DNA of 64,000 bases from NCBI GenBank assembly GCA_018398765.1, contig JAHBMJ010005845.1, positions 81,724-145,723 of the forward strand, given 5' to 3'. Below, in pieces: positions 49,358-61,818 of the stretch. A program made the position numbers and the translations under genes. The first letter of the stretch is position 1; each line of letters starts with the position of its first letter. Origin of the DNA: Chromera velia (lineage: Eukaryota > Sar > Chromeraceae). A model generated the notes under the pieces. It did not search any database. It was not told where the DNA came from and worked only from the letters and a program-made list of their open reading frames with translations.

Positions 49358-52300
49358 GAAGGTTCTCGGGTGTCCCCAACCGCAAAGGATGGCCTTGCAC
49401 TGTCACCAACAGGGCGATCGAGGGATGGAGGTCAGCAGAAGATGAATCGGAAAGGCTTGAGAGAACCTCGCACAATTATTGTTCACACGTACACTGATCA
49501 TCTCCTATTGCTCGCCGTCTCCAATCAAACCCCCCAGCGTTCCCTCCTTTTCCGCCCTCATCCCCTTAGTTTGCGCTTCTCTTCGTTTTCTTTTTCGGAA
49601 TCGCATGGGTGCACCAGACTTTTATCTCTTTTCGTCAGTTCATTCGTTGTTTATTCGTCCATTCATTCATTGAACCGTGGATTAATGGTCAATTTTTCAA
49701 GCTTCTTCTTTCTTCTTCTTCCGTTTGCAGTTATCAGACAAGGGGGCGGACTTCTACCTGACTGGCAGCCTCCTCTCTCTTCTGATGACCTGACCATTTC
49801 CTTTCCTCTCCAGAAGAACCTCCATCCCCATCACATACAGACAGACTCAGAGAGCCATGAACCCACCATGCCCATGCCCAATTCCTTGCCCCATAACGAG
49901 ACGCTTTCCCCTGCGTCACTCACGTCTCCTACCTTCCCCGTCTTTTCTTCTTCATCCCTTTCGATAACAAACACAAATCGGTTGGACGCCAGGGGTGGCC
50001 CTCCACCAGTCGGAGCAACAAGGGAGCACAGGGCCTCTCTGCCCTGGTGGAAGGCAGGCGGAGATGGTCCGTCAACTTCTGTGGGGACATCCGGGGTGCC
50101 TGACCTGACCCCTTCCCACGTAGGATCTCTTCCCTTCCCCCCCAGGCAAATCCAGATGAATGCTGGGGCATCACCCCTGGCAACATCCCCAGCCTCCAGA
50201 GAGGACCCCAAACCCCCTGCACTCAACGCAACTGCAGCCCCCAACTCCCTCCCCCGTCCTAGAGCAGCACCCGAAGACCCGAGGAAGCCAAAGACGCACC
50301 AGCCTTGGATTCGAGAGAGTGCGAGTGAGAGACGCCTTTCCGATGCGCTCATGGGTGGCGGGCTTCGGGCACCAGTGAGGGGGACCGTTGGCGTATCTCA
50401 CTCAGCAGCAGTGTCCCCATTGTTGTCCTCCCAACCAGACACCCCAAGCGGGGAGCAGCACATTCAGATTCAATCAGAGGACCGGGGCCCAGGCACCAGC
50501 ATGCAGTGTGCCGGGGTCCACAAAGGGACCCATGTGAAGAGCCCCACTCATCAACGAGGACCCGAAAGGCACATGATTAATCTCGGAGGGGGACGAGTGC
50601 AGAGATCGAGCTTGGGGGGGACAGCAGGGGTGCACCGTGTTGGCGGTACGACCCCTGGCGTCCCCAACCACCTCAATCTTGCTCTTCCCCTCTCACGAAC
50701 CGTCGCGGGAGTCCCCTCTGCCACAGCCCGCCGGCATGCGATCCATTTGAACCGGGCGATCGCCTCAGTAACAGAAGCCGCGGCTGCGTCTGCCTCGGGG
50801 GTCTCCCTAGAGGTGGGGTGTGCTTATATTAATAAAGAAGGAGGCAATAATCCCGTCTCCATGCGCACTGCAGAGACGGGTGTAGCAGTGGGAGGGAGTC
50901 GTGCCTCTCTGACCCACCGCCCCTCTGCAGGCGGGACGGCCCACGCTGCCGAATCCCATCGTCCTCCTTCAATGACGGTCTCCGGGAGGGCGCAGGAGGC
51001 GAACAATACGGGGGGACGGCGTCGGAGGCCTCCCGCGGAGACGTCCAGCACGTCGGGGGCTTACCGAGTCCCCATGACACCTAGCTCAGATTGTGCACGG
51101 GGGGAGGATTTGCATCGGGGGACGCGGGCCTCTCGAACGGGGGGGGGGAGAGTGACCCGTGCGGGCACTGTCACTCAGACTGCTGAAGAACGTGGAACGC
51201 CGGGGCCCTCCTCGGCCTCTGGCCCCCGGCACACTGTGCAAGGGGACTTTCTCCGCTGCGGAGCGGGAAGTCGCCGGGGCCCTCGTGCGTCCGTTGGAGG
51301 GTCGTTGCGTTCTCGGTGTGAGACTGCACACAGCATTCGTGATGAAAGGGAGAGGGACAGAGAGGGCCCACCACGCGGGTCCTTCAGCAGGATGCCGAGG
51401 CCCTCTCAAACAGGAAGACCTGGGGGGGCAGCTGAGGGGAGTGGTCGGGGTATGACGGGGGGCACAAGGGTTTCGTCCCGAGAGGGAAGTGGGGGGGGGA
51501 GTGCCAACGCGAACGTGTCCTCTTCTTCCTCTTCTGTGACGCTCGGAGGGAAAGGGAGAGAGAGGGAGAGGGAGAAGGACAGAGGGAGTGGAGTTGGCGG
51601 TGGGGAAAGAAACGGCGGCGGCAGAGAGCGGAAGTCTCTGATGGGTACAAGGGTGGGAGTTGGGGGTGGAGAATCTCACAGGACTAGTCTAGGTCAGTCA
51701 ATGATCGGCTGAACATGGACCGCTAGTCTGTTACTTTATTTCCTTTTTTGTTCGGTATCCGAAAGGACCTCAACGGATCAAGGACTGGATGGTTCAGAGA
51801 GAGCGGTGTGTCTTCGCTTCATGCAGTCTGCATGCCCTCTCTATGCATGCAGGTGGAATAGGAGCTGCGATCTCTCCTGTCCGCTCGAGGCTTTCGGACG
51901 GTCCCTCGGACACAGGACGAGCGTATCAGACCGCAGCAGGGGCAGCTGCGGCAGCTGAGGCCCAGGCAAGCGTGGTCAGTCGATCAGTGGGAGTCGTTTG
52001 TTGTGTATCTTGCTTCGAGGTGATCGGCGAGACCATCAAATTTGCTTCTTTTATTATGCGAACGTTTTGTTGTTCAATCTTCTACATGGTTTCTCATTAG
52101 TCAGAGACCGTCGTCGACTGCCGGTTTCTTTTTGTCGATACCCATTTGTGTTGCACGCACAGTTTGGGTCTGTGTTCTTCTCTGGAAAGCTGGCTTTCAT
52201 GCAGAACATATGTGCGAAGCAAAAGACCCGAGCAGCTAGCTCTTCTGTTCATATAGACGTTCTTGTCTGTCTGTCTCCGTTCCCCACTCCCCCCCTCTTT

Positions 52301-53071
52301 ACTTCTGCAGGCCGAGGCCTCTCTTCTCTCGGCAGTTCTCACTCCAAAAGGTGTGTCCGCACTTCTTTTCTTTTTTCTGCACATTCCTTTGGCCTTAGGA
52401 GACGCCTTTCACGAAGAAAAAGAAGAAGAAAAAAAGCGAAAAGTTCTTTCTATCCGAATCCAGTGTGCGTGTATGTTGGGTGCACTTGTGATGATGAAGT
52501 GCGTCCCTTCCGAATCCTTCTTCGTTCACTCGACTCAGTTGCTCTCCGTTTTTCGGTGTACGTTTTTATCATTTATCTCTTTTCTGGCGCACTCGACCGA
52601 GCTCCGATGAACAGCGAGACAGACAGGCCAGAGAAGAAAAGGAGGGAAGGGACCAACCCATCGTTTTTCTCTTTCATGTGTCACTTTGCTTGCTGTCTCG
52701 ACTTTCACCGCAAAACTGCATGACAGAACAAATGAGTGGACGTGGAAAGGGTGTGAAAGGAAGGAACAGTTGATTGAATTCTGTCCGCTCCGCTCTGAAA
52801 CATTCGAATGGAGCAATCAAGCCTCTCTTTGTTTCTCTCGGATGTTTTGTCTGCGTCTGCAGAAGAGGCGGAGTATGGGGGCAGATTCTTGGAGGGATAC
52901 GAACGCGTGCGGTGTCTAGGCAAGGGAGGTTGCGCAGTCGTGTGGCTGGCCCGGTCTCGGGGGACTCGGGAACCTGTGGCCATCAAACAGGTCAGTCAGT
53001 CAAGGAAGGGAAGGGAAGAAGGGGGGCTGGGTCTCTCTGTGAGTGTGTGTGTGTGTGTGTGTGTGTGCGTG

Positions 53072-53105
<34 letters not shown>

Positions 53106-56100
53106 CATTTTTTCTCATGATCCCACAAACGGTGCAGATTGTGAAGGGTTCGAGTACGTATTCATGCGATACATGTGCATGTGTTTTTGTCTATTTATCC
53201 TTTGCCTTCTTGCATGTCCACAACAACATCAGGTTCTGAAGGGGTCCACTGCGAAGGCTTCAGCAGATGTCGAGTCGGCACGGAGAGAAATCAGCGTCGG
53301 ACGTGAGTCGAGAGAAAAAAGAAACATTTGATGCCATGTGAGGGTGCTGATTGTCCGCGATTCATTTTGTTTCTCTCATTTTTCTCACTCTCGTCTTCCT
53401 TCCTTCTTTCCCTACGTCCCTCCTTCCTCTCTTCTTTTCTTTCCTTCCTCTCGTTTGGTATTTCCTTCCGTTCTCTCTGTCCTCCTGCCTGCGTCCCACT
53501 CCATCTTTTGCTAGTGTCTTTTCAAATGTGCATTTGAGTGTCTACGTCATTTGGAAGCCAAAAGGCCAGGAAGCAAACTTCTTTCGTGGTCTGTCGGTTC
53601 TCATTTTTCTGCACATTCGTACATGTACGTTGCTTTATGTGAAGCACGGATGGAGAGGAAAGTTTCGCAATGAAGAGAAGAGAGCAACCGATCCTGAGCT
53701 CTCTTGCTTTCTTTCTCTCCTCTCTCGACTTATATGCTCTCTCTCTCTCTCTCTCTCTTCCTCCACCTCTATCTGTCGCTGCGTGCTTGGATGCAGTTTC
53801 TTCCTTCCTTCCTTTTTGGCATCTCTCTCCTCTTTTCTGTCCCGTCTCTGACTTTCTCTTCTCTTCTCTTCTGCTTCACATCGCTCTGACTTTATCCTTG
53901 GCTCGTCTGTTCTGATCTCATGCACCTTCGTCTGCTCCCCTCTCTCTATCTACAGAGTTTCTGTTCCACAACGGAGAACCTCGGAAGGCGCTCGAGTCGG
54001 AGTTCAGAGGGATTCGCCATGTTGCCAGAATGATCGACTCCAGAGAGACTGCGCGAGATCTGTGGATTGTTTTTGAGATGGCTGGTCCGTCCGTCTGTCT
54101 GTGTCTGTATCTGTATCTTCCCATCCGTCTCTCGATCTGCCTGTTTGTTTGTGTGTCTGTCTTGTCTGTGCTCCAGTCTGTCAAGCAGTCTATCTGTCGG
54201 TCTCTTCGTTGATCTGTTTGCCTTTCTACCAGCTTTTTTGGCCAGCTGCGAAGGAACAAAGGCGGCGAAGGAAGGGGGGGAAACTAAAAGTGTCTCTGTT
54301 TGCCCACACGCGATGAATTGGGCCTGGAACACAAAGAAAAAAATCGTGCAGCATTGACGGGGCATCCCCGTGTGTCTCTGGATTTGCTTTCGATCAGGTG
54401 TGTCCCTGACAAAGTTGCTGTTCAACATCAAGGGGGAGTTTTGGAACGGTCAGAGAACGTACCGTGTCGTGCACGGGCGCCTTCTGGAGGTCTTCAAGAG
54501 GAACCTGCGGAGTCTCAAGAGCTTCCTCAGAAAAATGATGGGTCAGTCAGTCAGTCAGTCAGTGGCCGGGGGAATGGACGGCGGTTGTTGGGCGTTTCAT
54601 TGCTTGAATGAACGGACGAATGGAGAAAGAACGGGGGGGTGATAGATGAGATCAGTTGATCAGGAGTCGAAAAATGCCCGTTTGTGTCTGTCTCTAAATG
54701 CATTTGCGTAGATGTAATCCAAGCAGACAGGGAAACAGGCGAAGCGAGATCGAGGCACGATGGAAGATAGCTACAGACACACACGCTCACAGACGCACGC
54801 TTGCACACACATACAGAGAGAGAGAGAGAGCGAAGGGTGTCTTGCCTGTCTCACTTCCTCTTTTGCGCAAGTCATTTTTGGCCCTTCCGAGCCCTCTTGC
54901 GCCTTATCCAGACAGAAGACAACGAAGAAACCACCTCTTTACGCAAATGTCTGTTGGAAATGAGTTTTGTTGTCTTTCCTCTCGTTCCTTTCTGTTGCTC
55001 CCCCCATTGCACCCACTCGACCATCAATGCTTTGTCTGCACTGCAGAGGCACTACATCTGCTGAGCACACACGGCCTGGTACACTCGGATCTGAAGCCAG
55101 ACAACATACTCGTGAAGAACCAGCAGCAGCAACAGCAGCTGCATCATCAGGCAGATGGAGGAGGAGACGAAGAGGACATCAAATTGATCGACTTTGGCTC
55201 CTGCTACAGGTGTGTGGAGGGCGTCATTTATTTCTTTAGTCATTCTCTCTGTGCCCCTTTCATTTCCTCCCTCTTTGTCTGTCTGATTTTGTGAGACTTC
55301 TGCTTTGTGGCTCTCGCTGTAGAATCTCTCATATTTCTCTTTCGCTTCTTTCCGGTTTTTTCCATCTGGGTGCCTTTCGACCTTTCACTTCATTTCCTTT
55401 TCCTCGTCTGACTTGACTGACGGCTTCCTTTTTCTTTCTTCTCTTGCTTCCTGCTTCCTCCCGTCTCCTCAGATTTGACTCCCCCGAGGGCATCGGCATG
55501 GCCACTCCTGAGTACATGCCCCCAGAGGCCCTCGAGGTCCTCTCTCTGTCTGTGGGCGGGGGGAGGGGCGCAAGCAGGGTCGGTCAGGCAGAGTGACAGA
55601 GAGACAAGTGGATTGTGTGTGTGTGTGTGTTTGTATAAGGAAAATGAAATAAAACGACACTGCACACTATTTGGGGGGAAAGCAAGGAGGGCCCACAGCG
55701 AGGGCATAGAGACAGGTCCTGGCATGCAGAGGAAGTGGAGAAAGCAGCAAGGCAGACGGTTGTACTGCAGAGAAGTGGTGTGACTTGAGTCAAGCGACAA
55801 AGTTCTGCTGGCCGGGAAGAGGCAGACAGAAAGAAGAAGTTCGCCTGCGCAAAGATGCTGACTGACTGGCCCAATGAGACAAAAATCATGGTGGAGGTTT
55901 TCGGGAGAATGGAGGCACTTCGTGAACGAACGAACGAACGCCTGCCTGCCTGCCTGTTTGCTTGCCTGTATGGATGTCTGTCTATTTGCAGGACGAGATT
56001 CACCAACGTGTGTGTGGAGAGAGCGTCCCCTGGGCTCTGGACGTTTGGGCTGTTGGGGCCCTTTTGTTGGAGATGAGCATGGGAGTCCCTCTGTGGCTGG

Positions 56101-56532
56101 CGTATAACTGCAGAGTGACAGACAGAAGCGGAAAGTCCCAGATAGCTACGGGGCTCTTCTCGTCTCCCCAAAGGTCTTTTGTTCTGTTGTTTTATTTTAT
56201 TGTTGTACGGTGTTTCCCCTCTCTCCCTCTCTTTCTGTCCTTCTTTCTTGTGTAGCTTGCTTATTTGCATCCATTCAGACAATCCATCAGAAGTTGAAAG
56301 GAGCTTCTTCGATTGAGGATCATCAGGCAGGGAAGCAGTTTCTTTCCTTTTCGTGACCACGGGAAGGAGTTCTTCCTGCTTTGGAGCCAACGGAAGGACA
56401 GCAAGGCAGAACAAATAATTAGCTGGACAAACCGGGTGATTGGTCGAACGAGTGAGCCTGAGAAAAGCCATGAAAATAAAACTGGGGGATGGGAACAAAG
56501 CATTGGTGTGCTTCTGTTGGCAATTTTTGTGG

Positions 56533-56569
<37 letters not shown>

Positions 56570-56783
56570 TCTTGAGTGCGTCACGGGAAGCAAATGTAAA
56601 TGCTGCTGCATGCAGGGACAACCGAAAAATTGTTGCCAAACAGAGAGAGATCGTCAAAAAGTTGCGTAAAACTATTCAAGTAAGCCGGCTTGTATTTGCG
56701 CAATGCCCTTGGGGAGTTCTTCACTCACACCATTCGGCCATTGACACTTTCACTCCTTCTCTTTGTGAAAAGAAAACGAAGAG

Positions 56784-56822
<39 letters not shown>

Positions 56823-57309
56823 GATCGATAGAGAGAAACGTTGAGCCCGTTCCCTTTTCTTTTGGAGCCTGTGATGAGATTCTCTTCATTGCATGTGCCT
56901 AAAGGTCATTCCTTTGCATTGAAAGTCGGTACTGGTCCTTCACAGGCACAGGCAGGCAGGGCCGTGGTTCTCCTCATTCGCTTCCCCTCTCTTATGTCAT
57001 TTTGTCATTCTGTACTTATCTTCTCACTGATTGTCCCTGCAGGGCGGCGCCGGCGTGCCCCTCCACACCGACCCCGACGGTCTCGACTTTCTCTTCCTCC
57101 TCCTGCAACTGGACCCTCGGGACCGGATCTCACCCGCAGAGGCTCTCGCACACCCGTTCCTGCAGTGAGTGAGTGACTGAGTGAGTGAGAGACTCTCGGC
57201 CTTCCTCTGAGGGAGAGAGAGAGAGAGATACATGCGACAGTCCTGCTGCCTCAGGTACGGGTTTCCGCCCTCCCACATTGATGCACGCTGGCTGATCGAG
57301 GGCGCGTAG
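49064..57309 (+). CDS. eukaryotic protein kinase with ~770-residue disordered N-terminus
   Basis: Fifteen exons fit in phase to 1142 residues: 49064-49178, 49362-49430, 49731-51692, 51853-51974, 52312-52351, 52863-52990, 53233-53302, 53956-54084, 54398-54541, 55047-55209, 55473-55536, 55992-56173, 56616-56679, 57043-57164 and 57255-57309. The first 769 residues are Ser/Gly/Arg/Pro-rich without domains. The kinase core has the Gly loop LGKGGCAVVW, VAIK (Lys811), helix-C Glu831 (RREISV), hinge VFEMAG, catalytic loop VHSDLKPDN (Asp941), DFG (Asp975), MATPEYMPPEAL in place of APE, DVWAVGALLLEMSMGVP, and LDPRDRISPAEALAHPFL near the end. Ser replaces the Arg of HRD, so it is a non-RD kinase. An insert with six Gln precedes DFG. 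All catalytic residues are present, so activity is likely; group and substrate are unassigned. Confidence 0.85.
53046..53106. repeat. GT microsatellite in a kinase intron
   Basis: TG units with GC interruptions between the exons ending 52990 and starting 53233. Other kinase introns hold TG (49327-49352), CT (53738-53758) and CT (56540-56570, 56790-56817) tracts. Confidence 0.9.
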
Positions 57310-60101
57310 GGGCGTTCTGTGCGTGGTGGGAAAGTTGGAAAGTGAAGATTGGTAAACAGGATTCTGGTCCCTTTGTCTTTCGAGAGAACAAAGGAGGAGA
57401 CGGATGTTCTTTCTTCCTGGTTGTACTTTAATTAATTAGGATTCAATGTCCTTTGAGAGTTTTTTTGTTGATCGAGGGGCGTGAGATCGAAAGAGAAACC
57501 GGGCAGGCTGTCTGCCCATGTAGCTGTGTGTCTCGGAAAGGGATGGGGCAATTAAATTCGAAAAGATTCAGGACGGTGAGGGAAGGGAATTGGATCGCAT
57601 CATGCGGACACTGAGCTAGACACGCTTGCAGAGGAAGAAACGTGCACTGAGGAGCTTTTTCCAGGTTGATGGGTGACATGATTGGCGAAGTTCGATCGAA
57701 TGAGACGTTGCGAGGCAGTGGGCCGATTCAAGCCGATTGATAATTGGCACGTTCTTTATAGACACATGCAGACAGCGTCAGACTCAGGACTATAGGTGTC
57801 AGTCATCAACCTTTTTTTCGTTCTTGAATGGGAAACTTTGAAGTGCACACCTTAACATAGTTATAGACGTAAAGCTCTAAGCACAGCTGTTATGAACTAG
57901 GTTATGAAGTTCTTGAAATTGCAAATGAAACTAGCTTTCTGTAAAAAACTTACTACTACTCAGCGTGCAGGGCTATATTTTTCTAGGTATTTTTGTGGAT
58001 TGATTACATTCTAAAACTCAAAGTTTTTAAATCTGTATGGAGATCAATTAGCATTTCATACAAACATTTATTTCAATCAGAATTTTAATTTCAATTTAAA
58101 ATCTAAGTTTTTATAATTGGAAATCACATATATGGCGTTATACGCTTTGAATTATGAAATCTTCCAGTGTAGCAATGTGTTCCTAGGCTAGTTTGAATCC
58201 TAGGTATGTTCTTGAGTGTGTTATGGTTAAAATTACCGTTAATTTAAATTCTAACGGTTTTTTGTTAAATAGACTTCTTCTATGTCAACATTTTTTCTAG
58301 CATTTTTTATTGTACATTGTTAGATATAGGTTTTTGAAGCCGCAACATTCAACTCTAGATTTAACTTTGATTTAATATATGGAATAGAATAGAAGTCTGT
58401 TAATAATCAATTATTGTCAGTATGAAAAAGGTGTGCCCAGTGGCTCAAACGAAGAAAACAGCTGGAGAAGCAGTTCGAAGCCCATATAGCTTCGATCAGA
58501 CTTGATTCCAAATGGATGCCAGCACACCAAGAGGATCGATTGAGACTTTCAATGCGAAGATGATAAAGAAAAGGACATGCAGATCAGCTCCATACACGCA
58601 CAGATGCAGAGAGCTTGAACCTGCGGGGCATGTGCACTGCATGCCATTGCATGAGGCTGCGATTGAGGTCGTCCATACACGCGTGCACACACATACATTC
58701 AAACTGTCTGGTTGGTCCCGGGCCTGCCAGTGTCCCTTTCAGGTTCGTCCCCGACAGTGATGGCGCATTGGCTTGCTACCATGAACCTGTCTCCTGCCCT
58801 AGTACATGCAGAACGAAGCCCCAAAGCCCCAAGTCGATTGCTGGGATGCTCTCTCTCTTACTGACTGGCAGGAAGGGGCACGGAAACATTCGATGAGTCG
58901 GCCTGTCAGACGACTCGCCGAGTGAAATCGCCCACACACAAGACTTCCATCCATCCGACGACTGATTCAATGCAGCGAACTTTCTCCCTTCCCCCCTTTC
59001 TGAATTCTCCCTCAGCTTAAGTCTTCGATACCCTTTTCCCCCGCCCTCATACACCCCTTCCCTTCCCTCAGTACTCATCAATTCCTAAGTGATCCTTTCA
59101 ATGCGTGAGTCATTACGGCTGTGCGTGGAACCGAACAAGTCTCAGTTGAGCTTTTTCTACAGTGAGAGAAAGAGAGAAACGCACCCTTTGGTCGATCGAG
59201 TGTGAACAATTACGTGCGAAAGAGACCGAGTGAAAGACTTGATATCGTTCTTTCCCTCTTTTCTCGTTCCCTCTTTTCATTCAAACTCATGCACAAGGGG
59301 TCGGATCGCATGGAAGCTTGTATTCATTCCCCAGCCTGATGGCTCTTTTAAACACCCAGCCAGCCAACAGATGTACAACCAATGCAGCAATGGAGAGGAG
59401 TGGAGAAGGGAGAAAGAAAGAAAAAGAGAAAGAAAGAATGAATTACATCCTCGCTACTTTACTGTGGAAACCATCAGAGGGACACGTTGAAAAGACGGAG
59501 GGGGCAGAAAGAATTTCTTCCCTTCCCCTTCTCCTTTCCTACCCTTGTTTGCTTCCTGAGGTTCTGCCTTTGGTCTCCCCCAAAACATCAATCACTTCTT
59601 TTCTTTTCTCTTCTCTTCTCTTCTTTCATCCACCTTCTACCACCTCGCCATCCCTACCCTCACAGACCCCTTTCTGTACTCGCACTTTCATAAATTTAAC
59701 AGTTCCCCCGTGCCTTTCACCCCCCCTCTTGCCCTTTGACGGATCATACATGCCCCTTTACTCCCTCCCCGACACCCTTCAAGATCGCCTTGTTGCAAAA
59801 GTGATCGATCGATCGTTTTGTGTACCTTGCAATTGGAAGGAGAAAATATTCGAATGAGTCAGAGACATAAAAGAAAGGAGAAAAGCGGAAGAGGCATTGA
59901 CGAACAATTAGGGATTTGGGGGGCTGCCTCGCTTGGCTTTGAATCCGTTGTTTCTCTAGTGCTGATTCTCTTTCAGTGATGTTAATAACTCGGATTTGAC
60001 GTCTTGTTCTGAGTGCAAGAAAGAGAAGTCATGCGCCTTTCTTTCCCCCAAGCCAATCATTCCCTCGTTCTGATCCCTCCCCCCTCATTGAACGGTTCAA
60101 A
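57310..60101. other. intergenic, AT-rich block, no supported gene
   Basis: 57780-58430 is AT-rich and resembles 43.0-43.75 kb in composition and in a shared 16-bp word. 58430-60100 contains short open frames (for example from ATG 58512, MDASTPRGSIETFNAK) with no splice partner or motif. The kinase 3' UTR presumably occupies the first few hundred bases. Confidence 0.5.
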
Positions 60102-61727
60102 TTAGAACCACTCTTGGACGGCCGCAACTCCCTCTGCGGCAGTCTCCTCTCCGTCCTCTTTCTTCTCTTCCTCCCCTTCTGCAGGCTTCGCCTCGTCCCC
60201 TTCTTCCTTCTTCTCCTCAGCGTCTCCTCCTGTTTCCTCTCCCTTCTCCTCTGCGTCCCCCTCGGCAGCGTCCTCTGCCTTCTCCTCACTCTCGCCGCCC
60301 TCGCCGTCTTCCTTCTTCTCCTCTTCCTGCAGTCAAAGCAAGAACGGAAAAAGGAATGAATGGAACGGACGGGGCAAGCGAACACAAGAACGTCTCCCGC
60401 ACAGCTGATTTGACCGAAAAGTGATCAGAGGAACAAAAAGCAAAACTGAAGTCATTCAACGAGAATGCCGAAGGCTTTCACACGGAATGATTTCGATCAA
60501 TACTGACTGAAAGGACGTGTAGCAAGAACCCTGAAAGAGGGCATGGAAGATCGCCGGAAAACCAGCGTGAAAAGTCAGACGGTCTTTACGCAGACAGGTG
60601 ACTTGCACTCATAAAGATAGCGGCACAGCAAGGGCCAAACAGAATCGAGAGTGATCCACTTCCTTCCAGCAACTTTACAAACCTTTGCACCGCCATCGTC
60701 GCCCATGCCGAACCACTGCAGGAGAGGAAAAAAAATAGAAGGGGCATGGGAGAAATGCAGTCATGCAGAATGGAAAAGCGGAGACAGAAAGAGACTGCAA
60801 AAGAAGGGAAAGTAGAAAGTCAATGGAGGTTTGTACCAGACAACACGATTGCGCATGCGAGCAACTAATGAACCGCACACAGCGTTGTTGAGGAAACTGA
60901 AGCAAGGCGACGACAGTGCAGGGGGGAAAATGCAGAAAACCAACAAAAAGGATCAACACATCGACTCGACACTTTGCGCTCTGAACATCATCAGTGTCGT
61001 GGCAACAAAGAAGACTTAATAGGGAGACGAATGGACACACAAGCTAGCAGACAGACACTCAGATGCAAACACTGGGCGTGCTTAAGCAGTCCTTAGTCCT
61101 TTCTCGTCTCTTATGGCCAATGCATGTATCATGCAGATAGACACTTTTACATGGTTTTTCCAACTGACTCCGGCAGCTTCTGTATTCTCGATGGCTTCCT
61201 CTTCTTTCTTTTCTTCTTCCTCCTTTGCCTCGTCTTCTCCTCCTTCCTCTTCCTTCTTCTCCTCTTCCTGAGCACCCTCGTCTGCGGGCTTCTCTTCTGA
61301 GTCATCCCCCTCGGCCTTCTCTTCTTCCCCTTCTTTGGCCTCCTCTGCGTCCCCTTTGGGGGCGTCGTCTTCTTCCTGCACCAACTTGCAAGGAAAGAGG
61401 GGGAAGTGTGTATTTATGCGAGAGGGTGCTGCACATGGGCAGAATGTAGGAGGACGGGGCACAACCTACGTACAGCAGACAGGAGAGGCAAAATTGCTAG
61501 TAAATGTCAAGAGACACCAACAGCATCATCTTTCCGTGTTGATTCCTTGGCCCCTCAAAAAGCTTTAGAACTACCAACGCGTGTCCGGTTAAAGATTCAT
61601 TCGCCTTCGTTCTTTGCTGAGCAAAAGTAAGTACGTACCTTGGCGTCGTCGTCACCAGCACCGAACCACTGCGACACAAACATAAAGAGGGAATCACAGG
61701 GTTGGATAGGGAACGGGAAGAAATGAA

Positions 61728-61760
<33 letters not shown>

Positions 61761-61772
61761 CAGAGAGAGAGA

Positions 61773-61818
<46 letters not shown>

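Noticed and set aside
52400-52462. Candidate kinase exon encoding DAFHEEKEEEKKRK
   Set aside because: The only phase-compatible strong donor (GTATGT) would create a TAA at the junction with the next exon, whereas direct joining of 52351 to 52863 keeps the frame.
56268-56330. Candidate kinase exon encoding TIHQKLKGASSIEDHQAGK
   Set aside because: Its phase conflicts with the preceding exon, while 56173 to 56616 joins in phase and gives a coherent kinase sequence.
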